Shown here piece after piece: positions 24,334 through 30,945 of a stretch of DNA of 30,945 nt (position 1 is the stretch's first letter; each line of letters starts with the position of its first letter). The notes under the pieces are model-generated. The model was not told the origin of the DNA. It did no database searches and saw nothing but the letters and a program-made list of their open reading frames with translations. The stretch is from Bog-756 sp037141235 (GTDB taxonomy: Bacteria > Actinomycetota > Acidimicrobiia > Acidimicrobiales > RAAP-2): contig JBAXCY010000016.1 of assembly GCA_037141235.1 (NCBI GenBank), positions 1 through 30,945 on the forward strand, given 5' to 3'. Made by a program: the position numbers and the translations under genes.

Positions 24334-24810
24334 CTAGGGGGTCGACGAACTCGTCGTCGAGATCGACCCGGGGCCGGTCGTCGCAGCTGGCACGGTCGTC
24401 GTGGTCGTGGTCGTCGCAGGCGGCACGGTCGTCGTGGTCGTGGTCGTCGCAGCTGGCACCAGCCCTGGGATCAGACCGTTCGAGCCGTTGGTGGTGATGG
24501 TGGTCGTGCGGGAGGTGGCCGGCGGGTACTGGAGGCAGAGCGCGCCAAAACCCACGAAGGCCACGGCCAAGAGCACCGTGGACCGCCGGATCCGGATCCG
24601 GCGGCTCATAGGCATCCCCATGAGCCCTACCAGCGCTCCATGCGGTGGCGCCTGGGGCGCAGACGCGGTGATCACTCCGTCCCTGCCTTGAGGACCAGCA
24701 CCGCCGTCGGTCGCTCCAGTGGGTTCGGTGGGCCCAGTGGGTTCGGTGGGCCCAGTGGGTTCGGTGGGCCCAGTGGGTTCGGTGGGCCCAGTGCGCCCGT
24801 TCGGACTCAC
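24334..24810 (-). CDS. Single-pass membrane protein with GPTEPT repeats and Thr-rich tail
   Basis: 158 residues; family not recognised. From the GTG at 24810, which overlaps the mscS-like stop (GTGA), the N-terminal 35 residues are mostly four GPTEPT repeats. A Gly/Ala/Pro linker, an Arg-rich patch (SRRIRIRRS) and one membrane helix (TVLLAVAFVGFGALCLQY) follow. The C-terminal tail has two ATTTTTTTVP blocks. Arg before the helix suggests a cytoplasmic N terminus and an external Thr-rich, possibly glycosylated tail. Both repeat regions are tandem at DNA level. Coupled translation with the MscS channel suggests a link in function, but none can be named. The low-complexity composition means it could be a poorly conserved protein; the frame runs on to 25017, but that part overlaps the channel gene. 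Confidence 0.6.
   Translation of the reverse strand: MSPNGRTGPTEPTGPTEPTGPTEPTGPTEPTGATDGGAGPQGRDGVITASAPQAPPHGALVGLMGMPMSRRIRIRRSTVLLAVAFVGFGALCLQYPPATSRTTTITTNGSNGLIPGLVPAATTTTTTTVPPATTTTTTTVPAATTGPGSISTTSSSTP
24721..24792. repeat. 18-bp tandem repeat, four copies
   Basis: GGGTTCGGTGGGCCCAGT repeats at 24721, 24739, 24757 and 24775 with almost no change. On the minus strand it encodes GPTEPT. The unit is a multiple of three, so copy number can change without a frameshift. Confidence 0.95.
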
Positions 24811-25625
24811 GGCTTCTTCCGATTCAGCCCATCGCCCACCCCGGGCGACGAGACCCCGGCTTGGCGCAGCGCGGTGAAGGCCCGCAGGCGGAGCTCCCGC
24901 TCCACTTCGAACTGACGCCCAGGCAGCGTCCGGGCGATCAACCGGAGTTGCACGTAACCAACATCGACCGTCTCGATACCGGCCACCACCGGATCCCCCA
25001 GGATCAGACCCGCCCACTCGGGGTCTGCCGCCATCGCCGTCAGCACCTCATGGAGCAGGCCGGTGACTTCCACCAGGTCCTCGGTGACCAACACCGGGAT
25101 GTCGATGACGGCCCGCGACCAGTCCTTGGACAGGTTGGTCACCTGACGCAAAGCACTGTTGGGCACTACGACGAGTTCGCCCTGGGCCGTGCGGATCTTG
25201 GTCACCCGTAGCGTGAGCTCCTCCACGGTGCCCTTGATGCCGGTCTGCTGGCCCGGCATCGACAGCTGAATCACATCCCCGAAGGCGAACTGGTGCTCGG
25301 CAAAGAGGAAGAAACCGGCCAGTAGGTCCCCGACCATCTGCTGGGCACCGAAGCCCAGGCCGATACCGACCACGGTGGCCGGTGCCACCAGCGTCGTAAG
25401 CGGAATTCCGAGCCGATCGAAGGCCAAGATGGCCACGATGAAGTACGTGAGGGCCACCACCACCCACTCGACCGCTTCACTGATCGCCCTCGATCGCTTG
25501 AGCGACTCGGAGGCGACGATCCCCGTCTCTATCTGGTGCTTGATCTGGACGTCGATCCAGCGGCGGCGGCGGTGGGCTACCCAGTGGGCGAAGCGGACGA
25601 GGAGACCGGCGCCGAGCAGCAGCAC
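24807..25625 (-). CDS. MscS-family small-conductance mechanosensitive channel
   Basis: 272-residue inner-membrane channel that releases solutes on hypo-osmotic shock. It has a first hydrophobic segment at the very N terminus, a second at about 52-70 (AVEWVVVALTYFIVAILAF), and the pore helix plus beta domain signature VVGIGLGFGAQQMVGDLLAG then FAFGDVIQL at about 86-120. A typical MscS C-terminal domain follows. The start is uncertain: the first standard codon is the GTG at 25625, but the frame is open up to a TAA at 25677-25679 and encodes plausible extra residues. An AAGG motif lies 7 nt before an in-frame ATC, so a rare start is possible. The stop overlaps the GTG of the next gene. Confidence 0.87.
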   Translation of the reverse strand: MLLLGAGLLVRFAHWVAHRRRRWIDVQIKHQIETGIVASESLKRSRAISEAVEWVVVALTYFIVAILAFDRLGIPLTTLVAPATVVGIGLGFGAQQMVGDLLAGFFLFAEHQFAFGDVIQLSMPGQQTGIKGTVEELTLRVTKIRTAQGELVVVPNSALRQVTNLSKDWSRAVIDIPVLVTEDLVEVTGLLHEVLTAMAADPEWAGLILGDPVVAGIETVDVGYVQLRLIARTLPGRQFEVERELRLRAFTALRQAGVSSPGVGDGLNRKKP

Positions 25626-25753
25626 GATGACAGGCAGCAGGTTGTCCCGGAGGTAGGAGTGGTCGATGACGGAACCTTATCGTCGTACACCATCAGCGCA
25701 CGGTGCCCTCGGGTGGCCGCAGCCCACCACGTGCTGCCTGTGCGTGCAATAAT

Positions 25754-25768
25754 CTGACGCACTGTCAG
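25754..25768. promoter_or_regulatory. Candidate operator C (perfect CTGAC-N5-GTCAG)
   Basis: CTGACGCACTGTCAG is a second perfect copy of the dyad. It lies 116 nt before the deacylase-like gene and 128 nt from the divergent MscS gene start, next to an AT-rich AATAATCT stretch that could be a -10 region. The rest of the gap 25626-25884 shows no other gene. Confidence 0.55.
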
Positions 25769-25884
25769 CTCTGGGTGCACACCCGGCGGGGGTACGCACG
25801 CGAACTCTGCGGCGCTGCCTTCGACCATCACCACGAACACGGCCGCTGGTGCATGCACCGGGCCACACAGAAGGGATCGGCACC

Positions 25885-27612
25885 ATGCTCGACTACGTGA
25901 TCCGAAACGGCGTCGTCGTCGACGGGACCGGCGCCCCTGGCTTCCGGGCCGACGTCGGCATCTTGGACGGGATGATCGTCAAGGTGGGCACCATCGATGA
26001 GGACGGTGCCGAAGAGCTCGACGCCGAAGGGCTGATCGTCGCCCCCGGCATCATCGATCCCCACACCCACTACGATGCCCAGCTGTTCTGGGACCCGACC
26101 GCCTCCCCTTCCAACCTGCACGGGGTCACCACGGTCATCGCCGGCAACTGCGGCTTCACTCTCGCCCCCATCAAGGCCGCCGACCACGACTACATCCGCC
26201 ACATGATGGCCAAGGTGGAGGGCATGCCCCTGGTGGCGTTGGAGAACGGCATCACGTGGGACTGGTCCACCTTCGGTGAGTACCTCGACCGCCTGGAGGG
26301 GAATCTCGGCGTCAACGCCGGGTTCTTGGTGGGCCACTGTGCCATCCGTCGCTGGGTCATGGGATCGGATCGAGCCGACCAGGTGGCGAACGACGAAGAG
26401 CTCGCCGCCATGACCGCACTGCTGGCCGAGTCGATCGAGGCCGGAGGCCTCGGGTTCTCGTCATCGCAGTCCCGCACCCACTCCGATGGGGACGGCAACC
26501 CCATCTCCTCGCGCTTCGCCGACCGGCGCGAGATGCTGGCCTTCTGCGAAGTAGTCCGTGACCATCCCGGCACCACGCTCGAATACATCACCAACGGCTG
26601 CCTCGACAGCTTTACCGACGAGGAGATCGACCTGATGGTGGCCATGACCACCACGGCCCGCCGTCCCTTGAACTGGAACCTGCTGACCGTCGACTCGCGC
26701 ACCCCCGACAAGACGGCCCGTCAACTCGAGGCCTCCTCGGCTGCCGCCGCAGCCGGTGGGAAGATCATCGCTCTCACCATGCCGACCCTGGTGCCGATGA
26801 ACATGAGTTTCCGGACCCACTGCGCCCTGTTCCTCATTCCTGGCTGGGGCGACGTCATGGGCCTTCCGGCCGACGAGCGGATCGCCAAGCTGCGCGACCC
26901 TGCTGTGCGTGAGGAGCTCGACGAGTTGGCCCACTCAGAAAGTGCTGGTGTATTCCGCCGCCTGTCCCACTGGTCCAACTACATCGTCGGAGACACCTTT
27001 GCCCCTGAAAATGCTGGCTACAGCTGGCGCGATATCGGGTCTATCGCCGAGGAGCAGGGCAAGGAACCCTTCGACGCCCTGCTCGACCTGGTCATCGCCG
27101 ACGAACTACGGACCGTCCTGTGGCCCAAGGCCTCCGACGGCGACGCCGAGTCTTGGCAGGCTCGAGTTGATGTGTGGAACGATCCTGGCGCGCTGGTCGG
27201 CGGATCAGATGCTGGCGCACACCTCGACCGGATGTGCGGATCGAACTATCCGACCTCGTTCCTGGGCGACTGCCTGCGCAAGCGGAAGTTGGTACCCATG
27301 GAGCAGGCCATCCACTGGATGACCCAGGCCCCAGCTGATCTGTTCGGGCTGCACGACCGTGGCCGGGTGGCAGAGGGGCTGCGGGCCGACCTGTTCGTGT
27401 TCGACCCGGAAACCATCGCTTCCGAACCTGCCACCTTGGTAGAGGACCTTCCCGGAGGGAGCCCCCGGCTCATCGCCGATTCGATCGGTGTGGTCCGGGT
27501 GCTGGTCAACGGGATCGAGACCGTTGCCGATGGGGCGCCCACCGGCAACCTCCCTGGCACCCTCCTGCGGTCCGGCCGAGACACCGTGACGGTCGACACG
27601 TCGGCCACCTGA
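25885..27612 (+). CDS. N-acyl-D-amino-acid deacylase-like amidohydrolase
   Basis: 575-residue amidohydrolase of the D-aminoacylase / dihydroorotase-like group. The N-terminal YVIRNGVVVDGTG and APGIIDPHTHYDAQ (H60, H62 as metal ligands) are typical, followed by IAGNCGFTLAP (the conserved NCG), VGHCAIRRWVMG, and the late catalytic Asp in VGGSDAGAHLDR (D442). Close relatives are annotated as D-aminoacylases, but in actinobacteria many have unknown substrates, so hydrolysis of an amide or lactone-like bond is as far as I would go. The start is the ATG at 25885 with AAGGGA upstream; a GTG at 25849 is less likely. The gene carries candidate operator C, tying it to the steroid genes. Its stop codon lies inside a tandem repeat. 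Confidence 0.84.
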   Translation: MLDYVIRNGVVVDGTGAPGFRADVGILDGMIVKVGTIDEDGAEELDAEGLIVAPGIIDPHTHYDAQLFWDPTASPSNLHGVTTVIAGNCGFTLAPIKAADHDYIRHMMAKVEGMPLVALENGITWDWSTFGEYLDRLEGNLGVNAGFLVGHCAIRRWVMGSDRADQVANDEELAAMTALLAESIEAGGLGFSSSQSRTHSDGDGNPISSRFADRREMLAFCEVVRDHPGTTLEYITNGCLDSFTDEEIDLMVAMTTTARRPLNWNLLTVDSRTPDKTARQLEASSAAAAAGGKIIALTMPTLVPMNMSFRTHCALFLIPGWGDVMGLPADERIAKLRDPAVREELDELAHSESAGVFRRLSHWSNYIVGDTFAPENAGYSWRDIGSIAEEQGKEPFDALLDLVIADELRTVLWPKASDGDAESWQARVDVWNDPGALVGGSDAGAHLDRMCGSNYPTSFLGDCLRKRKLVPMEQAIHWMTQAPADLFGLHDRGRVAEGLRADLFVFDPETIASEPATLVEDLPGGSPRLIADSIGVVRVLVNGIETVADGAPTGNLPGTLLRSGRDTVTVDTSAT

Positions 27613-27688
27613 TCTCCGGTATCTGATCTGATCGACCTGATCTCCGGTTGCTGGTCTGATCGACCTGATCTGATCGACCTGATCTGAG
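27607..27688. repeat. 28-bp / 14-bp tandem repeat across a stop codon
   Basis: Two 28-bp units (27607-27634, 27635-27662) are followed by a 14-bp unit ACCTGATCTGATCG (27663-27676) and a partial one (27677-27688). Each unit starts ACCTGATC; the TGA of the first is the stop codon of the deacylase-like gene (27610-27612). Confidence 0.85.
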
Positions 27689-27718
27689 AAGGGCACCGTA
27701 ACCAAGCGGGTCGCCCCC

Positions 27719-27777
27719 TACACTTCTGACCCGGTGCCAACCGACACCGGTGCACCGCACCCGGTCAACTGACCGGG
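27719..27777 (+). promoter_or_regulatory. Candidate promoter and palindromes before the aldehyde dehydrogenase gene
   Basis: TACACT (27719-27724) could be a -10 box with a start near 27731. Downstream lie CCGGTG/CACCGG (27731-27750) and a near-continuous 18-bp palindrome CCCGGTCA-AC-TGACCGGG (27760-27777). The palindrome sits 20 nt before the ATG and is a good candidate operator or leader hairpin. Confidence 0.45.
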
Positions 27778-27797
27778 CAACGAAAGGGAACCACCTG

Positions 27798-29267
27798 ATG
27801 GGAAACAAGGCCACCAGAGACGAGACCCGGCTGCTGATCGGCGGAGAGTGGGTCGAGGCCGGCAACGGCACCTACGACATCATCAACCCAGCCACCGAAG
27901 AGGTCGTCGGCCAGGCCCCCAACGCATCGGTGGCCGACGCCGAGGCCGCCGCCGCGGCTGCTCGGGCCGCCTTTCCGGCCTGGGCCGCCACACCGGTCGA
28001 AGAACGACTCGCCCTGTTGAAAGCCGCGGCTGGCGCCATCCGGGCCAGGAACGATGACCTCGTCCCCTTGGTGATCGCCGAGACCGGCGCCACCGCATCA
28101 GTCGGATCACGCATGCAGGTCCCCATCAGTGCCGACCGATTCGAGCGCTACAGCCGCGACATCCGCCACATCCAGGAGTCGATGCTCCCCCCCATCGCCA
28201 CCAACGCCACCCCGCTGGCGCCCGGCGGATTGGTCAGCGCTCTGGCCTACCGTCAACCCGTCGGCGTGGTCGCCGCCATTGCCAGCTACAACTTCCCCCT
28301 CACCAACATGGCCGGCAAGGTGGCCCCGGCACTCGCCATGGGGAACACAGTGGTGATCAAGCCCGCCCCCCAGGACCCGCTAGCCATCGTGGAGCTGGCT
28401 CGGGTGCTCGACGAAGTCGGGTTCCCCCCCGGTGTGGTCAACCTGGTCAGCGCGCAGGGCCCCGAGCCGGCATCGATACTCACCTCGTCCCCGGACATCG
28501 ACATGGTGTCGTTCACCGGGTCGACGGCTGTAGGCGTGCGGATCGCTGCCGCTGGTGCTCCCACCATGAAGCGCCTCCTGATGGAGCTCGGCGGCAAGGG
28601 TGCAGCTGTGGTCTTCGCCGATGCCGACATCAAGGCAGCCATCGGCGCTATTGGCTCGACCTGGGCCTTCCACTCCGGCCAGATCTGTACTGCCCCCACC
28701 CGGGCCGTCATCCACCGCAGCATCTTCGATCAAGTGGTCGAAGGGCTCTCGGCCTTTGCTGGCCGGCTGACTGTGGGCGACCCCACCGAAGCCACCACCG
28801 TGGTCGGGCCGGTCATCTCCGGGGCACAACAGCAGCGGATCCTCGACTACATCGAGTCCGGGCGCAAGGAGGGCGAGGTCGTGGTCGGCGGTCGTCGCCC
28901 CGAACACATGGAGACCGGCTTCTATGTCGAGCCCACCCTGATCACCGGCTCCAACGACATGGTGGTGGCTCGCGAAGAGATCTTCGGCCCGGTGGTCGTG
29001 GCTATCCCGTTCGATGACGACGACGAAGGTATCGCCATCGCCAACGACTCGGAGTTCGGACTGTACGACTACGTGTTCTCGAGCGACACCGCACGGGCCT
29101 TCAAGGTGGCCAAGCTGCTGCGTGCTGGACACGTCGGCATCAACACGGCCCAGCGCAACATGGATGCCCCCTTCGGTGGATTCAAGATGAGTGGCATCGG
29201 ACGAGACGGTGGCGACTACGGCCTCGAGGCGTACTCGGAGATGCAGTCAATCATCTGGGCCAGCTGA
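27798..29267 (+). CDS. NAD(P)-dependent aldehyde dehydrogenase
   Basis: 489-residue aldehyde dehydrogenase that oxidises an aldehyde to a carboxylate. Catalytic and cofactor residues are all present: ASYNFPL (N165), VVIKPAPQDP (K188), the GSTAVG turn (241-246), MELGGKG (E263) and SGQICTAPTR (C297). The length is standard for the family. The start is the ATG at 27798 with AAGGGA upstream; the frame reaches 27750 but lacks support there. It lies 185 nt after the deacylase-like gene, with its own candidate promoter and palindrome, so it may be separately controlled. The substrate cannot be read; an aldehyde from lipid or steroid breakdown is possible. Confidence 0.92.
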   Translation: MGNKATRDETRLLIGGEWVEAGNGTYDIINPATEEVVGQAPNASVADAEAAAAAARAAFPAWAATPVEERLALLKAAAGAIRARNDDLVPLVIAETGATASVGSRMQVPISADRFERYSRDIRHIQESMLPPIATNATPLAPGGLVSALAYRQPVGVVAAIASYNFPLTNMAGKVAPALAMGNTVVIKPAPQDPLAIVELARVLDEVGFPPGVVNLVSAQGPEPASILTSSPDIDMVSFTGSTAVGVRIAAAGAPTMKRLLMELGGKGAAVVFADADIKAAIGAIGSTWAFHSGQICTAPTRAVIHRSIFDQVVEGLSAFAGRLTVGDPTEATTVVGPVISGAQQQRILDYIESGRKEGEVVVGGRRPEHMETGFYVEPTLITGSNDMVVAREEIFGPVVVAIPFDDDDEGIAIANDSEFGLYDYVFSSDTARAFKVAKLLRAGHVGINTAQRNMDAPFGGFKMSGIGRDGGDYGLEAYSEMQSIIWAS

Positions 29268-29321
29268 GACGCACCGGGTCAGCCGAGTCGGCGCACGAGC
29301 CAAGTCTCTGGATCGGCCGGG

Positions 29322-30872
29322 TCAGCCAGCACCCAGGAACGGGGCACCGAAGGCGAACACGCCGCCGTCGGTGGCCACCATCCAGTAGCCGCTGGTAGAG
29401 GCATCGCTAGCCATGCCGGCGATGGGAGCAGCCAAGCGGATGTTGCCGGCGCTCCCTTGGAACGGCGCGTCGCCGAAGGCGAAGATTCCGCCGTCGGAGG
29501 CCACCAGCCAGTAGCCGAGGCCATCCGAGCACGAGGCCATGCCGACGATGGAGGCGTTGAGGGAGAGCGCTCCGGTGGAGCCGACGAAGGGGGCATCGCC
29601 GAAAGCGAAGATCCCGCCGTCAGAGGCGACCAGCCAGTAGCCGTTTCCGGATGCAGAACGGGCCAGTCCAACCACCGGAGAGTTGAGGCGCAACCCGCCT
29701 GTGGATCCATAGAACGCCGCATCGCCGAATGCGAAGATTCCGCCGTCAGAGGCGACGAGCCAATAGCCGCGGCCGGTTGCCGTGGGCGTCATGTCGACGA
29801 CTGCGGCGTTGAGCCGCTGGCCGCCCATCGATCCGAAGAAGGCGGCGTCACCGTAGGAGAAGATCCCGCCATCAGAGGCGACCAGCCAGTAGCCGAGGCC
29901 GGTCGGGGTCCCGACGATGTGTCTGATGGGTGCAGCCAACGCCTCTCCCGCCATGGAGCCATGATCCGTCGCCATTCCGTGGCTGGACACCGAGCCGTCC
30001 GCTCTCACCACCCAGTACCCTCCGCCACTGGCCACCGAGGCGATCCCGACGGCGGCATCAGGCGATATGAGCGACTCAGAACCGGGAACCGACGCGACCG
30101 CGTACGGATACGAGTACGGACCACCGGTGGCCGTCGTCTGCCCGTTCGGCCCCACCCTCTGGCCCGGGCAGTACACGGGCACACCCGTCTGGAGCCCCGC
30201 TACCGATGGTCCCGATGCCACCGGGTTCCCCGCAATGGCGTTCTGCGTGCTTTGGCGCCCCTCGGCCGCCCGCAAGTTCCCGTAGGCAAATCCGAAGACT
30301 TGGACTGTCCAGGCCTGACCACCGGAGCAGGTCACGCCGACGCCGACAACGTCGTATCCAGCGTTCAACATGTTTTGACGATGCCCCGCCGAGGCCATGT
30401 AGGCGCTATGCATCCCATCGGACCCATCACCTGGCCACGACCCGTTTCCTGAGTTGCCGGAGTTTCCGGCCAACATGCAGATCTGACCCGGGGAGGGTTG
30501 GCTTCCACACGCCGACAGTGGCGGGTCCTGCACCACACCGGTGGCCGCCAGATGGACCGACCAGGCCTGGGCCTGGGCCGCCAGCCCGGCATCCACCATC
30601 AGCGGGGGGACTTGGAGGGATGGCGAAGTTCGGGCAGCACGCTCGGCGTTCGCTCGATCCAGGAGGTCCTGTGCGTACAGCGCCTGGACCATTGGGAGAT
30701 CGAGGGCGGCAGCACCAGCGGGCACTGATGCAATAGGCCCCATCGACAGCCCCACTGAAGCGGCCACCAGCGCCAGGCCGATGGACGCGATACCAGCCGC
30801 CCGCCGAGCGGCGCGGCTCAGCATCTGATAACTGTGCTTGCCATTGCTAGTTGAGTCTTGATGGTCAGGCAT
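29322..30872 (-). CDS. Secreted CAP-domain protein with C-terminal GYWLVASDGG repeats
   Basis: 516 residues. The N terminus has an Arg-rich start (SRAARRAAG) and a hydrophobic signal sequence ending near AGAAA (about residue 56). A CAP/SCP (PR1-like) domain spans about 64-195, with LYAQDLLDRANAERA, HSAYMASAGHRQNMLN (H155, H164) and YDVVGVGVTCSGGQAWTVQ; bacterial CAP proteins are extracellular and of mostly unknown function. After a linker, six repeats of the GYWLVASDGGIFAFGDA type run to the last residue, ending in GAPFLGAG. The central repeats are nearly identical in DNA, suggesting recent copying. The start is the ATG at 30872; M17 is an alternative. It is convergent with the aldehyde dehydrogenase gene, and the 54-nt gap shows no clear terminator. 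The final 73 bases of the window are upstream sequence. Confidence 0.87.
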   Translation of the reverse strand: MPDHQDSTSNGKHSYQMLSRAARRAAGIASIGLALVAASVGLSMGPIASVPAGAAALDLPMVQALYAQDLLDRANAERAARTSPSLQVPPLMVDAGLAAQAQAWSVHLAATGVVQDPPLSACGSQPSPGQICMLAGNSGNSGNGSWPGDGSDGMHSAYMASAGHRQNMLNAGYDVVGVGVTCSGGQAWTVQVFGFAYGNLRAAEGRQSTQNAIAGNPVASGPSVAGLQTGVPVYCPGQRVGPNGQTTATGGPYSYPYAVASVPGSESLISPDAAVGIASVASGGGYWVVRADGSVSSHGMATDHGSMAGEALAAPIRHIVGTPTGLGYWLVASDGGIFSYGDAAFFGSMGGQRLNAAVVDMTPTATGRGYWLVASDGGIFAFGDAAFYGSTGGLRLNSPVVGLARSASGNGYWLVASDGGIFAFGDAPFVGSTGALSLNASIVGMASCSDGLGYWLVASDGGIFAFGDAPFQGSAGNIRLAAPIAGMASDASTSGYWMVATDGGVFAFGAPFLGAG

Positions 30873-30945
30873 GAAGGAGACCGATCCTCTGTCGATGTAC
30901 TTGCCGCAGAGCGATGGCCAGCCTGGTCGTGTGGCCGCGCCGTCG

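Noticed and set aside
23590..24460. Thr-rich tracts as possible phase-variable repeats
   Set aside because: The codons are mixed and the repeats are multiples of three, so length changes would not switch the frame; they look like ordinary linkers.

Overview
The window reads as chromosomal DNA of a high-GC actinobacterium. It combines mycobacteria-like steroid-ring catabolism genes, a three-subunit proton-translocating transhydrogenase, an F420-type luciferase-like oxidoreductase, and two secreted proteins built from 'GYWLVASDGGIFAFGDA' repeats. I associate that repeat family with Acidimicrobiia, so this class is my best guess (inference; no 16S rRNA or marker tree is available). I found 25 protein-coding genes, no tRNA or rRNA, no CRISPR array and no insertion sequence.

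Layout. (1) 1-2955, minus: pntAA-pntAB-pntB, with pntB cut by the window edge a few residues before its end. (2) 3183-4073, minus: a stand-alone EAL phosphodiesterase. (3) 4290-8909: a short-chain dehydrogenase (minus) divergent from echA20-ipdA-ipdB-ipdC (plus). This is the gene order around Rv3549c-Rv3553 of Mycobacterium tuberculosis and encodes opening of the last two steroid rings (hydrindane / HIP pathway). (4) 9163-13492: a beta-ketoacyl synthase with its own promoter and leader hairpin, then a large PAS-GGDEF-EAL protein. (5) 13601-17164: a FadA6-like thiolase (minus) divergent from a two-subunit acyl-CoA dehydrogenase. (6) 17172-18596, minus: a secreted repeat + CHAP protein. (7) 18809-23387: an amidohydrolase-2 protein, a second two-subunit acyl-CoA dehydrogenase and an F420/LLM oxidoreductase. 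(8) 23519-25625: a peptidoglycan-binding lipoprotein, facing an MscS channel translationally coupled to a Thr-rich membrane protein. (9) 25885-29267: an N-acyl-D-amino-acid deacylase-like amidohydrolase and an aldehyde dehydrogenase. (10) 29322-30872, minus: a secreted CAP-domain + repeat protein.

How it fits together. EchA20, IpdAB, IpdC, the SDR, the thiolase and the two heteromeric acyl-CoA dehydrogenases form a plausible degradation module for CoA-activated steroid C/D-ring remnants, ending in beta-oxidation. The most interesting observation is a shared dyad, CTGAC-N5-GTCAG. It lies in four promoter regions: SDR/echA20, thiolase/acyl-CoA dehydrogenase, amidohydrolase/acyl-CoA dehydrogenase, and the deacylase-like gene. 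It differs from the KstR and KstR2 operators I know and suggests an undescribed regulon joining these transcription units. Two further patterns recur. Several genes have a -10-like hexamer 6-7 nt before the start codon (probable leaderless transcripts). Short tandem repeats of 7-28 bp cluster at gene ends, often touching or straddling the stop codon.
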